Made by a program: the position numbers and the translations under genes. DNA of 64,000 nt from Erythrobacter neustonensis (GTDB taxonomy: Bacteria > Pseudomonadota > Alphaproteobacteria > Sphingomonadales > Sphingomonadaceae). Below the pieces are notes generated by a model. That model did not search any database. It was not told where the DNA came from and saw nothing but the letters and a program-made list of their open reading frames with translations. Location: assembly GCF_001663175.1 (NCBI RefSeq), contig NZ_CP016033.1, positions 2,046,001 to 2,110,000 of the forward strand, read 5' to 3'. Shown here piece after piece: positions 24,536 through 34,720 of this stretch. Position 1 is the stretch's first letter. Every line of letters begins with the position of its first letter.

Positions 24536-26893
24536 GTGAGCAAGCAAAACCCGTCACCGCAACCGGCGTCTTCGCCTGAATTGCCGATTGCCGACGTGCT
24601 CGGCCTGTCGCGCAATCCGGCGTTCGATCCGACCCGGCTGCGCAACGACGAATACGCCGAACTGGCGCAGGCCAGTCGCAACCGGATGCTCGCCAGCGCG
24701 ATCGTCGCGGCATTCGTCGGCGTGGTGTTCACGCCGCTGATCGGGCTCGCCTTCGTCGCCCCTTGGGCCGCGGTGCTCGGCATTGTCATGTACATCTCGC
24801 GCCGCACCGATCTGACAATCGCCGATCCTTCGTGCCGCCCCGATCCGGCGCGGCTCGAGCTACTGCAGAACCGCAATGCCTTTGCCGGTGCCGTGTGCTG
24901 GGTCGCGGCCTTGATCGGGTTTCCCTGGCTCGCCGGCGGCGCGCAGGAAATCACGCTGCTGCTGGTGATGCTGGTGCTGATGGTCTCGTCGACCTACGTT
25001 TTCTCGACCTCGCCGCTGAGCGTGATGATCTATGTCGGCACGCTGGGGCTGGGTACGATCGCATCGCTCGCGCTTCAGGGGCAATGGCAGGCAGCGGGCG
25101 GGGCGATCCTGTTCACGATCGCCAGCCTTGTGGCGATCGTGCAGGTGCGCACCGCTTTCGTCAAAGCGCGGCTGGCCGAGGCCGCGGTGACCGAGAAAGA
25201 GGAAGTCGTCTCGCTCCTGCTTCGGGAGTTCGAGGAGAACGAGGCCGACTGGCTGTGGGAGGTCGATCCCTCGCGCCGGCTGCGGGCGGTATCGCCGCGT
25301 TTCGCCTTTGCACTGGGCCGCACGCAGAGCGAGATCGAAGGCCGTTCGCTGTTCGAGATGATTGCCGGAGCCGGCTGGGAAAGCGGACAGTTCCCAGCCA
25401 GCCTTCACGATCTGGCCGAATGCCTCAAGAACCGCGAGAATTTCTCGAGCCTGCTGGTGCAGGTGTCGATCCTCGGCGAGGAACGCTGGTGGGAGCTTTC
25501 GGGCGCGCCGATGCGCGACGAACTGGGCCGGTTTACCGGGTTCCGCGGGGTCGGATCGGACGTCACCGAGCAGCGCAATTCTTCGGAAAAGATCGCCTAT
25601 CTTGCGCGCTACGACACGCTGACCCAACTGCCCAACCGCCTGCAACTGACCGAGGCGATGGGCGAGGCGCTGCGTTATGCCTCGCAATGGCGCGGGCGCT
25701 GTGCGTTGCTGATGGTCGATCTGGACCGGTTCAAGTCGGTCAACGATTCGCTTGGCCACATGACCGGCGACAAGCTGCTCGCGCAGGTTTCGGCGCGGCT
25801 GCAATCGCTGATGGGCGACCATCAGATGGTGGGCCGTCTGGGCGGCGACGAATTTGCGATCGTGATCCGCGATGCGGGCACGCCGGGCGTGATCGGCGAT
25901 CTGGCGAAACGGGTGATCCACCGTCTGTCGGAACCCTACATGGTCGATCATCATACCCTGTATGTGGGGGCCAGCGTCGGTTCGGCCGAAGGTCCTCGCG
26001 ATGGCAGGACGGTCGAGGAAATCATGCGCAACGCCGACCTTGCGCTCTACCAGGCCAAGGATCTGGGCGGCGGGGAGCATTGCCGGTTCGAGCCGGTGCT
26101 GCACGCATCGGCAGAAGAGCGCCGCCAGCTCGAAGTCGCCTTGCGCAAGGCCCTGGGCCGCGACGAGATGGTGCTGCATTACCAGCCCGTGGTCGATGCC
26201 CGCAGCGAGAACGTGGTCAGTTTCGAGGCACTGGTTCGCTGGAACAGCGCCGAGCATGGCTTTGTCAGCCCGGGCAAGTTCATCCCGCTGGCCGAGGACA
26301 CCCGGCTGATCGTGCCGATCGGGCAGTGGGTGATGCGCAGGGCGTGCGAGGAAGCGCGCAACTGGCCCGAGCATATCAAGGTCAATGTCAACGTATCGCC
26401 CGAACAATTGCTCGAACCCGGTTTCCACCGCGAAGTGGTCGAGGCGCTGGCGGCGACCGGCCTGCGGCCCGAACGGCTCGAGATCGAGGTGACCGAGAGC
26501 ATTTTCCTGCGCGATGCGAGCGTTGCCCGCAATGCGCTCGAACAGGTGATGGCGCTGGGCTGTTCGGTCGCGCTTGACGATTTCGGCACGGGCTATTCGT
26601 CGCTCGGCTACCTGCGCAAGCTCAAGTTCTCGACGATCAAGGTCGATCGCACCTTCGTGCAGGGCGCAGCGCAGGGAAGCGCGGAAAGCCTCGCGATTAT
26701 CAACGCTGTGGTGGCGATGGCGAAAAGCCTGAAGATGAGCACGACGGCCGAAGGCGTGGAAACCATCGAGGAAGCCGAACTGATCCGCAACCTCGGCTGC
26801 GACAAGATCCAAGGCTTTTACTTCGGCCGCCCGATGACCGCGCCCGATGCACTGCGGCTGTTCAATGTCGTCGAAGGGCGGCTCGCCTCCTGA
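24536..26893 (+). CDS. Membrane PAS-GGDEF-EAL cyclic-di-GMP protein
   Basis: A 785-aa signalling protein from a GTG start. About four to five membrane helices lie at residues ~50-215, a PAS domain at ~240-345 (WLWEVDPSRRLRAVSPRFAFALG, ending in a PAC-like GFRGVGSDVTEQ), GGDEF at ~355-515 and EAL at ~535-780. The GGDEF active site is intact (GGDEF 436-440), as are EAL (564-566) and DDFGTGYSS near 681, so both synthesis and breakdown of c-di-GMP are possible. A GATTC (GANTC) site lies 18 bp before the start. Probably controls attachment or motility. Confidence 0.93.
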   Translation: MSKQNPSPQPASSPELPIADVLGLSRNPAFDPTRLRNDEYAELAQASRNRMLASAIVAAFVGVVFTPLIGLAFVAPWAAVLGIVMYISRRTDLTIADPSCRPDPARLELLQNRNAFAGAVCWVAALIGFPWLAGGAQEITLLLVMLVLMVSSTYVFSTSPLSVMIYVGTLGLGTIASLALQGQWQAAGGAILFTIASLVAIVQVRTAFVKARLAEAAVTEKEEVVSLLLREFEENEADWLWEVDPSRRLRAVSPRFAFALGRTQSEIEGRSLFEMIAGAGWESGQFPASLHDLAECLKNRENFSSLLVQVSILGEERWWELSGAPMRDELGRFTGFRGVGSDVTEQRNSSEKIAYLARYDTLTQLPNRLQLTEAMGEALRYASQWRGRCALLMVDLDRFKSVNDSLGHMTGDKLLAQVSARLQSLMGDHQMVGRLGGDEFAIVIRDAGTPGVIGDLAKRVIHRLSEPYMVDHHTLYVGASVGSAEGPRDGRTVEEIMRNADLALYQAKDLGGGEHCRFEPVLHASAEERRQLEVALRKALGRDEMVLHYQPVVDARSENVVSFEALVRWNSAEHGFVSPGKFIPLAEDTRLIVPIGQWVMRRACEEARNWPEHIKVNVNVSPEQLLEPGFHREVVEALAATGLRPERLEIEVTESIFLRDASVARNALEQVMALGCSVALDDFGTGYSSLGYLRKLKFSTIKVDRTFVQGAAQGSAESLAIINAVVAMAKSLKMSTTAEGVETIEEAELIRNLGCDKIQGFYFGRPMTAPDALRLFNVVEGRLAS

Positions 26894-26922
26894 TCGCCGC
26901 GCGCCGGCGCGGCGCTTGGCGA

Positions 26923-27612
26923 TCAGGCCGATGCGAGGCTGGCGATCAGGCCTTCGAACAACCGCCGCCCGTCAGCGCCGCCAAGCGATGCATGCGCCGC
27001 CGGGGCGATCGCGCGTTCGGGGTGCGGCATCATTCCCAGCACCCGGCCATTCTTGCTGACCACGCCCGCAATATCGCGCGCCGATCCATTGACCGCCTCG
27101 TTGTAGCGGAAGGCCACCAGCCCTTCGCCTTCGAGCATGTCGAGCGTTTCGCTGTCGGCAAAATAGTTGCCGTCGTGATGCGCGACCGGAATGCGGATCG
27201 TCTCGCCCGCATCATAACCTTGCGTGAAGATCGAAGAGGCGTTCTCGACGGTCAGCGCCGCAGTGCGGCAGATGAACCGCTGGCCGGCATTGCGCAGCAG
27301 CGCACCGGGCAGCAGCCGCGCTTCGGTCAGCACTTGAAAGCCGTTGCACACGCCCAGCACGGGCACGCCGCGTGCGGCGGCATCGATGACCGCGCGCATG
27401 ATCGGGCTGGTCGCCGCCATCGCGCCCGAGCGCAGATAGTCGCCATAGGAAAACCCGCCCGGCAGCGCGATCAGGTCGAGCCGTTCGGGCAGGTCGGCAT
27501 CGCCGTGCCACACCCGGATCGCAGGGGCGCCCGACACCGCTTCCAGCGCGGTTGCCATGTCCCGGTCGCAGTTCGAACCCGGGAAGGTGATCACCGCTGC
27601 CCGGAACGCCAT
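26923..27612 (-). CDS. purQ: Phosphoribosylformylglycinamidine synthase subunit PurQ
   Basis: Glutaminase subunit of the three-part FGAM synthase (PurLQS) in purine synthesis, 229 aa. It is a class I amidotransferase: nucleophile in [11 protein letters not shown], and the His/Glu pair in MMPHPERA. N-terminal [14 protein letters not shown] is typical. Start: minus strand reads ATGATG across the purS stop; I use the second ATG (overlap TGATG), while the first would add one Met. Translationally coupled to purS. purL is not in the window. Confidence 0.95.
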   Translation of the reverse strand: MAFRAAVITFPGSNCDRDMATALEAVSGAPAIRVWHGDADLPERLDLIALPGGFSYGDYLRSGAMAATSPIMRAVIDAAARGVPVLGVCNGFQVLTEARLLPGALLRNAGQRFICRTAALTVENASSIFTQGYDAGETIRIPVAHHDGNYFADSETLDMLEGEGLVAFRYNEAVNGSARDIAGVVSKNGRVLGMMPHPERAIAPAAHASLGGADGRRLFEGLIASLASA

Positions 27613-27845
27613 CATGCCGCGCCTTCGATAGTGAAGCTTTCGACCACGGTGTTGGCGAGCAGGCGCTCGCACATCGCCTTGATCGTGTCGTGATCGGTGC
27701 CATCGGCGAGATCGAGTTCGATCAGCCGGCCGACCCGCACATCCTCGACGCCTTCGAAACCGAGGCCTTCGAGCGCGTGGTGCACCGCGCGGCCCTGAGG
27801 GTCGAGCACGCCGGGCTTCAATCGGACGAGAACGCGCACTTGCAT
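27612..27845 (-). CDS. purS: Phosphoribosylformylglycinamidine synthase subunit PurS
   Basis: A 77-aa small subunit that bridges PurL and PurQ and helps channel ammonia. Characteristic sequence: [34 protein letters not shown], ending in a short helix/strand. Start follows GGAG at reasonable spacing. Its stop overlaps the purQ start. Confidence 0.94.
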   Translation of the reverse strand: MQVRVLVRLKPGVLDPQGRAVHHALEGLGFEGVEDVRVGRLIELDLADGTDHDTIKAMCERLLANTVVESFTIEGAA

Positions 27846-28129
27846 GGCCGGATGCTCCGTTGATTGGGGTCTGACGGCACATGGGGGCCGCTTGCGGGGC
27901 CCGCTATAGCGTCCTCGGGCGCAGGTGCAATCGGGCTCGTGACGCCGGCGTTTGAACGCGGGCGTGGCAAGACGTGTCACATCGATGCAACAGGTGTCTC
28001 GGGAACGTCGCGGACAGAGCATTGTGCGCGGGCGCATGCTGCCTCGATCCTCGCGCGAATCGGGCAAAAGTGGCACGGCGCGCGGGCACACGATCTGCAT
28101 CCGAGCAGACGCAACCATGGGGTAATCCG
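27846..28129. other. Divergent promoter region between purS and the TonB receptor gene
   Basis: This 284-bp gap separates two divergent transcripts and should hold both promoters. I see no gene, no recognisable riboswitch core, and no TTGAT-N4-ATCAA site in it. Confidence 0.4.
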
Positions 28130-30391
28130 ATGCCACACCGCTTCTTAGCCATCCGTGCCGCGTGGGCCGGCTCCTCGATCCTCGCCGCTGCCGCCATCGG
28201 CCTTGTCGCAGCGCCTGCCGCCGCGCAGGACAATGCCGGCGACGCCGCCGCCGCCGCCGAGAGCGAAGGCCAGCTCGACACCATCATCGTCACCGCCAAC
28301 CGCCGCGCCGAAAGCCTGCAGGACGTGGCGGTGTCGGCTGACATCCTCGATCAGGAACGCGTCGGCGCGGTGTTCAGCGCGGGCGCGGATATCACCGCGC
28401 TGGCCGGCACGGCGCCCGGCCTCAACGTCGAAAGCTCGAACGGGCGCGTCGCGCCGCGGTTCTATATCCGCGGCCTCGGCAACACCGATTTCGATCTGGC
28501 CGCATCGCAGCCGGTCTCGGTGATTCTCGATGATGTCGTGCTCGAGAACGTCACGCTGAAAAGCTTCCCGATCTTCGATGTCGAACGCGTTGAAGTGCTG
28601 CGCGGGCCACAGGGCACATTGTTCGGGCGCAACACGCCCGCCGGGATCGTGAAGATCGAATCGATCAAGCCAACCCACGACATGCGCGTGGCGGCCTCGG
28701 CCTCCTATGGCAGCTTCGATACGCTCTCGGTCAATGCCGCGATCGGCGGTTCGGTCATCGAGGACCTCGTTGCCGCACGTATTTCGGGCCAGCTGCAAAA
28801 GCGTGGCGACTGGATCGACAACGGCTTTACCGGCCGCGAGAATTCGCTGGGCGGTTACACCGATTTTGCCGCACGCGGGCAGCTTCTGATCACCCCGGCC
28901 GACCGCGTGAGCATCCTCGCCTCGCTCAACTACCGCGATCTTGACGGCTCCTCGACGATCTTCCGCGCCAACGTGCTGGGGGCAACCACCGCGCAGCCGG
29001 GCAACACCAACCAGCTCAACGACAATTACGATCGCGACCGTGTGTTCTACGATGCGGGCGGCGGCAACATCGCGCGCTACGAACAGCTTGGCGCGAGCGT
29101 GACCGGCACGGTCGAGTTCGACGGTGCGACGCTGACCGCGATCAGCAGCTACTGGTCGAGCGAAGGCAGCAGCCGCGGCGATGTCGATGGCGGTTTCGGC
29201 GCGGTGTTCCTGCCGGGTGGCGGCGGTCCGGGCCTGATCCCGTTCCCTTCGGACACGCGCGATTCGCTCGATCTGGAACAGCGCACGCATGAACTGCGGC
29301 TCGCCTCGGACAGCGACGGGCCTTTGAGCTGGCAGGTCGGCGGCTATTATTTCGACAGCGATTTCGATGTCACCACGGTCGGCTTCACCTTCCCGCCGCC
29401 GGTCACCGTCAACCACACCAACGAAGCCTGGGCGGTGTTCGGCCAGCTGGGTTATCAGCTGACCGAAGCCGTGCGCGTCACCGGGGGCTTGCGCTATACC
29501 GACGATCAGAAGAATTTCTTCGTGCGTTCGGGTGCCGCACCGCAGCCGCGCAGCGTGGGCGACAAGAACGTCGACTGGGACATCAGCATCTTTGCCGACG
29601 TGTCGGATGATGCCAGCGTCTATGCCAAGGCCGCCAATTCGTTCCGCGGGCCGACGATCCAGGGCCGCGATGTTGCCTTCTTCAGCCCGCCTTCGGTGGC
29701 GCAGTCGGAAAACATCACGTCCTACGAAATCGGCTTCAAGAGCGAGCTTGCCGACCGGCGCGTTCGCCTGAACGGCGCGACCTATTACTACACCGTCAGC
29801 GATCCGCAGTTCACCGCGGTAGGCGGCGCAGGCAATCTGGTGCAACTGGTCAACGCCAACAAGGGCGAGGGCTGGGGCTTCGAATTCGACGGCGCGTTCC
29901 AGATCACCCCGCGCTTCCTCGTCACGCTGGGCGCGGCTTACAACAACACCGAAATCAAGGATTCCACGCTGGCCGTGGGCACCTGTTTCCAGTGCACCGT
30001 CACCGATCCGACCCGCGTGATCGGCGGCAGCACCCGCGCGCTGATCGACGGCAACCCGTTCCCCAACGCACCCGAATGGAGCGGCGATCTGACCGCGCGC
30101 TATGGCATCCCGGTTGGCAATGACGGCGAATTCTTCGTCTTCACCGACTGGGTCTATCTGGGCGAAACCAACTTCCTGCTTTACGAAAGCAGGGAATTCA
30201 ACGCCAAGAGCCGGTTCGAAGGCGGTCTGAAGGTTGGTTATTCGGGTGGCAACGGCGAATGGGAAGTCGCCGCCTTCGCGCGCAACATCACCGACGAAGA
30301 CAACGTGCTCGGCGTGATCGACTTCAACAACAACACCGCCTTCGTCAACGAACCGCGCGTGATCGGCGCGATGGTGAGCCTGAAGTATTGA
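28130..30391 (+). CDS. TonB-dependent outer-membrane receptor
   Basis: A 753-aa receptor. The signal peptide ends near AAPAAAQ. A TonB-box-like LDTIIVTANRR follows, then the plug (VEVLRGPQGTLFGRNTPAGIV) and a 22-strand-type barrel, ending in the aromatic-terminated VSLKY. The SLQDVAVSADIL start of the plug resembles the sphingomonad receptors for aromatic or secondary-metabolite ligands, but the substrate is not predictable. The start MPHRFLAIR is well placed for the signal peptide. A strong terminator follows the stop at 30485. Confidence 0.93.
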   Translation: MPHRFLAIRAAWAGSSILAAAAIGLVAAPAAAQDNAGDAAAAAESEGQLDTIIVTANRRAESLQDVAVSADILDQERVGAVFSAGADITALAGTAPGLNVESSNGRVAPRFYIRGLGNTDFDLAASQPVSVILDDVVLENVTLKSFPIFDVERVEVLRGPQGTLFGRNTPAGIVKIESIKPTHDMRVAASASYGSFDTLSVNAAIGGSVIEDLVAARISGQLQKRGDWIDNGFTGRENSLGGYTDFAARGQLLITPADRVSILASLNYRDLDGSSTIFRANVLGATTAQPGNTNQLNDNYDRDRVFYDAGGGNIARYEQLGASVTGTVEFDGATLTAISSYWSSEGSSRGDVDGGFGAVFLPGGGGPGLIPFPSDTRDSLDLEQRTHELRLASDSDGPLSWQVGGYYFDSDFDVTTVGFTFPPPVTVNHTNEAWAVFGQLGYQLTEAVRVTGGLRYTDDQKNFFVRSGAAPQPRSVGDKNVDWDISIFADVSDDASVYAKAANSFRGPTIQGRDVAFFSPPSVAQSENITSYEIGFKSELADRRVRLNGATYYYTVSDPQFTAVGGAGNLVQLVNANKGEGWGFEFDGAFQITPRFLVTLGAAYNNTEIKDSTLAVGTCFQCTVTDPTRVIGGSTRALIDGNPFPNAPEWSGDLTARYGIPVGNDGEFFVFTDWVYLGETNFLLYESREFNAKSRFEGGLKVGYSGGNGEWEVAAFARNITDEDNVLGVIDFNNNTAFVNEPRVIGAMVSLKY

Positions 30392-30484
30392 GGCATCCGG
30401 CAGGCTGGCGGGCGGTGCCCGCCGGCCTTGCTGACAAGCTTATGGGAGGGCCCTTCTTTTGCGAAGGGAGAACCATCAGGGGAA

Positions 30485-30515
30485 AGCCGGCAGGAGGCGA
30501 CCTGCCGGCTTTTTT
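30485..30515 (+). terminator. Intrinsic terminator of the TonB receptor gene
   Basis: AGCCGGCAGG, a 6-nt loop (AGGCGA), CCTGCCGGCT and then a run of T. The stem is 10 bp and perfect, with the T-run on the plus strand. It also separates the convergent M16 protease gene, whose stop is 8 bp further on. Confidence 0.92.
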
Positions 30516-30522
30516 CGTGGCT

Positions 30523-33411
30523 TCAGCGCATCGCCGAAGACTTGGCCCCGGCCTCGGGCAGGACGGCAAAGCGCACCGCGGCATCGGGCGCGAGATAGCG
30601 CAGCGCGGTCTGGTGGATGGCTTCGGGCGTGATCGCGCCGACGACCTGCGGCACCGCGAGGAACCGCGCGAGCCGCTCGGGCTGGCTCTGCGCGCGCGCG
30701 GCAAGCGCGATCCAGCCGCCCAGATCCTTGAGCGCATTGGCATGTTCCTCAAGCAGGGGCTTGCGCGCCCGGTCGAGCACGTCGGCGGACAGCGGGCCTT
30801 TGCGCAAGTCGGCGACCAGTGCCGTCATTGCCGCTTGCGTGGCATCCGCCTGATCGGCTGCGACCGAGGCGCTGATCGCGAAGGTGCCGTAACCGGGATA
30901 GATCCGGCTCGGGCTCGATCCCGCGGACGGCGAATAGGCCTGCCCCAGCTCTTCGCGTAGCCGGTCGGTCAGTTCGAGCCGCACGATCCGCGCGAGCATT
31001 TGCAGCCGCAGCGCTTCGGCATGGTCCTTGTCGTCGGTGGTCGGCCAGACCCATTGCAACAGTGCCTGATCGGGTTCGCCCTTGTGCGTCAGCGGTTTTG
31101 CGCCGCGCGCAGGTGTGAAGCTGCGCGTGCGGTTGTCGGTGCGCGGTTCGAACTCCGCCTCGCGCTGCGGCAAGGCGCCGAGCGTCGATGCGACCGTGGC
31201 GATCGCGGCGTCGGGATCGATATCGCCCACCAGCGCCACCTCGATCGCGCCCTTGGCCAGCCGGTCGCCGATGGCATCGCGCAAGGCCGCGAAATCCAGG
31301 CGTTCGAAGGCAGACTTTGGCTGAAGGCTGAACCGCGGGTCATTGTCCGACAGCACGCCCCCGCTTGCGCTCGACAGCGCGCGCGAAGGGGTCGCGTCCA
31401 ATGTGTTGAAGAAATTGTCGATGTTCTTGCGATAGCGTTCGACGCCTTCGGGGCGGTAGCCGGGATCGGTCAGCGTCGCGGCGAGCACCTGCATCTGGAG
31501 CAGCAGATCGCGCGGGGTGGTGGTGCCGCCGCTGGTGAAGGCGTCCGCTTCGCTCGACAGGCCAAAGCCGACGCTGCGCCCGGCCAGCACGCTGTCGAGC
31601 TCGTCCTGACTATGCTTGCCAAGCCCGCCCGCCGCGAGCGAATTGGTCAGATAGGTAGCGAGCGGCGCATCGGCCGTGTTGAGCAGATCGCCGCCATCCA
31701 CCGCCAGCGAGAAGGCCACGCGGTCCTTGCGCACATCGGTCTGCTTCAGCGTCAGCCGCACACCGTTGGCGAAGCGGATCAGCCGCAGGCCAAGCAATGG
31801 CTCGACCGTGTCGGAGACGATCGTGCCCGCAGGGCCGAAATCGGAATAGCCGAAGGCCAGCGCCCCCTGATCGACCGGGGCTGCAATCGCGCGGGCCATG
31901 CCTTGGGCGAAGGCAGCGCGCAAAGCCGCCTCGCCGCCCGCAGGCGCCGTGCGCCCTTCGAACCGGATCAGCGGATCGGCAAGCGGCGCGGCATCGGCCA
32001 GCATGGCCTGCCACACCGCATCGAGCGTGATCTGAGGCGCTAGCCGTTCGAACTCATCGAGCGCGAATTGCGGCGTGGTGGGCACGCGCTCATCGCTCAC
32101 CAGCGCCAGCGCCGCGCCGGCAAACACCGCATTGCCGCGCGTATCGGCCGCCTTCACCGCGTTTTCGCGCGCGGTGCGGATATTGGCGATCTGTTCGTCA
32201 AGTTCGGCGCGGGTGAAACCATAGGTCAGCGCCTGATTGACTTCGCGCACCGCCGCCGCGACGCCCTTGGCCCATTCGCCGTCCGCCGTGCTCACCGAAA
32301 GGCTGGTGATCCGCGCGGCTTCGAAAATGTCGCCGGTGCCGTAGCTCGCGCTGCGGAACGGCGCATCGGCCCCGCGCGCGAGCCGGGCAAGGCGGCGCTC
32401 GACGATCGCGTAACCGATCGCACGCAAGAGATTGGTGCGGCGATTGGCGATGGTGTCGGGTTCGTCGCGCCAGGCTGCGAGGCGGCTGATCGTGACGCTT
32501 TCGGACAAGGCGGGATCGAGATGGATATCGGTTCGGCCCGATGCCGCGACATCGATCGGCCCGGCATCGGGAACCGCGGGGGCAGGGGCGGGTGCCCAAT
32601 TGGAAAAGCGCGCCTTGATCGCGGCTTCGACCACATCGACCGGATAATCGCCCACCACCACCAGCACGGTGTTCGCGGGCGTATAGGTGCGCCGGTAGAG
32701 CGCGCGAAGTTGCGCGGCGGTGGCGTTTTCGAGCACGTCTGCGGTGCCGATCGGCAATCGCCTGCCATAATGCGCCTGCGGGGTGAGGAAAGCGACGTTG
32801 TCCTCGTAATTGCGCAAGGCATAGCCTGCCCGGTCGCGCCGTTCAGCCAGGATCACCCCACGTTCGCGCGCGACCGCGTCGTCGGTGATCGTCAATTCGC
32901 TCGCGGTTTCGCGCATCAGCATCAGTGCCGTGCCCAGCAAGGCATCGTCGTTGCGCGGCAGGTTGAGCATGTAGGTGATGTTCTCGAACCCGGTCGACGC
33001 ATTGGTGTCCGCACCGAAGGCAAGCCCTTCGCGTTCGAGCAGCTTGATCATCTCGCCTTCGGGAATGCCCTTCGATCCGTTGAAGGCCATGTGTTCGAGG
33101 AAATGCGACAGCCCACGTTCCGTATCGGTTTCTTCCAGCGCACCCGAACCGATCCGCATCCTGACCAGCGCGGTGCCCGCAGGCGTCGCATTGCGGCGGA
33201 TGATGTATCGCATGCCGTTGGGCAATTGGCCGAAGGTGTAGCTGCTATCGACCGGCACGTCGCTGGCTGCGAACGGCCAGACGGGGGCGGGCGAAGCGGC
33301 CGGGCGGGTCGCCGCGGCGGGCGCAGGCTGATCCTGCGCGGCAAGGCCGGTTGCAAGCGCGAACGGGGACAGGGCCAGCAGCAGGCTGGCAGTAAAAGCT
33401 GATTTGCGCAT
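30523..33411 (-). CDS. Periplasmic M16 (insulinase/pitrilysin) zinc peptidase
   Basis: A 962-aa exported metallopeptidase. The signal peptide MRKSAFTASLLLALSPFALATGLAAQ is followed by a Pro/Ala linker and the M16 N-terminal domain with the inverted zinc motif HFLEH at residues 103-107 and a downstream Glu (ENVAFL or ERGVILAE). A second, apparently inactive M16 domain occupies the C-terminal half (LRLIRFANGVRLTLKQTDVRKDRVAFS). Single-chain two-domain M16 enzymes of this kind degrade small peptides in the periplasm. It lies between purC and the TonB gene. Confidence 0.93.
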   Translation of the reverse strand: MRKSAFTASLLLALSPFALATGLAAQDQPAPAAATRPAASPAPVWPFAASDVPVDSSYTFGQLPNGMRYIIRRNATPAGTALVRMRIGSGALEETDTERGLSHFLEHMAFNGSKGIPEGEMIKLLEREGLAFGADTNASTGFENITYMLNLPRNDDALLGTALMLMRETASELTITDDAVARERGVILAERRDRAGYALRNYEDNVAFLTPQAHYGRRLPIGTADVLENATAAQLRALYRRTYTPANTVLVVVGDYPVDVVEAAIKARFSNWAPAPAPAVPDAGPIDVAASGRTDIHLDPALSESVTISRLAAWRDEPDTIANRRTNLLRAIGYAIVERRLARLARGADAPFRSASYGTGDIFEAARITSLSVSTADGEWAKGVAAAVREVNQALTYGFTRAELDEQIANIRTARENAVKAADTRGNAVFAGAALALVSDERVPTTPQFALDEFERLAPQITLDAVWQAMLADAAPLADPLIRFEGRTAPAGGEAALRAAFAQGMARAIAAPVDQGALAFGYSDFGPAGTIVSDTVEPLLGLRLIRFANGVRLTLKQTDVRKDRVAFSLAVDGGDLLNTADAPLATYLTNSLAAGGLGKHSQDELDSVLAGRSVGFGLSSEADAFTSGGTTTPRDLLLQMQVLAATLTDPGYRPEGVERYRKNIDNFFNTLDATPSRALSSASGGVLSDNDPRFSLQPKSAFERLDFAALRDAIGDRLAKGAIEVALVGDIDPDAAIATVASTLGALPQREAEFEPRTDNRTRSFTPARGAKPLTHKGEPDQALLQWVWPTTDDKDHAEALRLQMLARIVRLELTDRLREELGQAYSPSAGSSPSRIYPGYGTFAISASVAADQADATQAAMTALVADLRKGPLSADVLDRARKPLLEEHANALKDLGGWIALAARAQSQPERLARFLAVPQVVGAITPEAIHQTALRYLAPDAAVRFAVLPEAGAKSSAMR

Positions 33412-33496
33412 GGATTTCAGGCGTCTCTCGGATCGGGGGTGACCAGACGAGAGACTAGCGCCCGAAACGCGCGTGTCAGCCAGTTTCTTTGCAGGC

Positions 33497-34300
33497 CTAC
33501 TTCTTGAGTGGCGGGGGCCCGCGCAGGCGCGAGCGCGCGTGCGACAAGTCGAACACCTCACCCGGGCCATTGTCCTCGGCGTTCAAAAGGCCGAGCCGGC
33601 GCGCGACTTCGCGGTAGGCTTCTTCCTCGCCGCCCAGATCGCGGCGGAAGCGGTCCTTGTCGAGCTTTTCGCCCGTGGTCATGTCCCACAAACGGCAGCC
33701 GTCGGGGCTGATTTCGTCGGCCAGGATCACGCGGCTGAAATCGCCGTCGTAAAGCCGCCCGAATTCGAGCTTGAAATCGACCAGCCGGATGTCGATCGCG
33801 GCGAACATGCCGCACATGAAATCGTTGATGCGGATCGCCATCGACGAAATGTCGTGCATCTCGTCGTTCGACGCCCAGTTGAAGCAGGCGATATGCTCTT
33901 CGGAGACCAGCGGGTCGCCCAGCGCATCGTCCTTGTAGTAATATTCGATCAGCGTGTGCGGCAGCGGCTCGCCTTCCTCGATCCCGAGGCGCTTGGAGAT
34001 CGAACCCGCCGCGACATTGCGCACCACCACTTCCAGGGGAATGATGTCGACCTGCCGGATCAACTGCTCGCGCATGTTCAGGCGGCGGATGAAGTGGGTG
34101 GGGATGCCGATATGCGCAAGGCGGGTAAAGACGTGCTCGCTGATGCGATTGTTGATCACGCCCTTGCCGTTGATCGTGCCCTTCTTTTCCGCGTTGAAGG
34201 CGGTGGCATCGTCCTTGAAATACTGGATGATCGTGCCCGGTTCGGGGCCTTCATAGAGGATCTTGGCCTTGCCTTCGTAGAGTTTGGTACGACGGGACAT
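33497..34300 (-). CDS. purC: Phosphoribosylaminoimidazole-succinocarboxamide synthase
   Basis: SAICAR synthetase, 267 aa: ATP-dependent ligation of aspartate to CAIR. Motifs: [46 protein letters not shown] and [13 protein letters not shown]. Start MSRRTKL follows AAGGGGAAA; a GTG two codons earlier is less likely. In many relatives purC, purS and purQ are clustered; here the M16 protease and TonB receptor genes lie between purC and purSQ. Confidence 0.96.
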   Translation of the reverse strand: MSRRTKLYEGKAKILYEGPEPGTIIQYFKDDATAFNAEKKGTINGKGVINNRISEHVFTRLAHIGIPTHFIRRLNMREQLIRQVDIIPLEVVVRNVAAGSISKRLGIEEGEPLPHTLIEYYYKDDALGDPLVSEEHIACFNWASNDEMHDISSMAIRINDFMCGMFAAIDIRLVDFKLEFGRLYDGDFSRVILADEISPDGCRLWDMTTGEKLDKDRFRRDLGGEEEAYREVARRLGLLNAEDNGPGEVFDLSHARSRLRGPPPLKK

Positions 34301-34338
34301 CGGCACTTTCCCCTTGGGCCTTGGCCCTTTTCAGCGAA

Positions 34339-34414
34339 TGGTGCCCGAGGGCGGATTTGAACCACCGACACGCGGATTTTCAATCCGCTGCTCTACCCCT
34401 GAGCTACTCGGGCA
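34339..34414 (-). tRNA. tRNA-Phe (anticodon GAA)
   Basis: On the minus strand a complete 76-nt cloverleaf with encoded CCA. The acceptor stem is TGCCCGA/TCGGGCA, the D arm GCTC-AGGGGTA-GAGC, the anticodon arm GCGGA-TTGAAAA-TCCGC with GAA at positions 34-36, and the T arm GGTGG-TTCAAAT-CCGCC. The gene lies between purC and yacG; no integrase or att-like duplication is seen next to it. Confidence 0.97.
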
Positions 34415-34534
34415 TTCGCTGCGAGCGACGGGCTGGATGGCCCGGCGAGCAAATGAGAGCGGCCCTATGGCGAAGCGCGCTGGCCTTGGCAAGAGGCTTT
34501 TGTCCACAGGTGCGCAGGAAAATTGCGCGCGGGC

Positions 34535-34720
34535 TCAATCCTGCTCGCGCCAGCTCTCCTGCGCCAGTTCCTCGGGCTCGGCCGGGCGGCCCGGCACGGC
34601 ATAGGAATCGGAGAACCAGCGTGCCAGATCGCGGTCGCGGCAGCGCTCGGAACAGAAGGGATGGTGCTTTTCCGAACGCGGCTTGCGGCAGATCGGGCAG
34701 GGTTTGGTGGCGGCGGTCAT
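34535..34720 (-). CDS. yacG: DNA gyrase inhibitor / zinc-binding protein YacG
   Basis: A 61-aa zinc-ribbon protein. The four ligands are Cys 8, 11, 23 and 27 (CPIC and FCSERC), followed by the family segment DLARWFSDSYAVPG and an acidic tail. E. coli YacG binds GyrB and inhibits gyrase. The start overlaps the RNase gene's stop (ATGA), so the two are translationally coupled, as is common in alphaproteobacteria. Confidence 0.93.
   Translation of the reverse strand: MTAATKPCPICRKPRSEKHHPFCSERCRDRDLARWFSDSYAVPGRPAEPEELAQESWREQD

Noticed and set aside
34339..34414. tRNA-Phe as a prophage or island attachment site
   Set aside because: No integrase, no repeated 3' tRNA end and no change in gene character on either side.
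34500..34508. TTGTCCACA as a DnaA box near yacG
   Set aside because: One mismatch to the consensus, isolated, and not next to any replication or cell-cycle gene.
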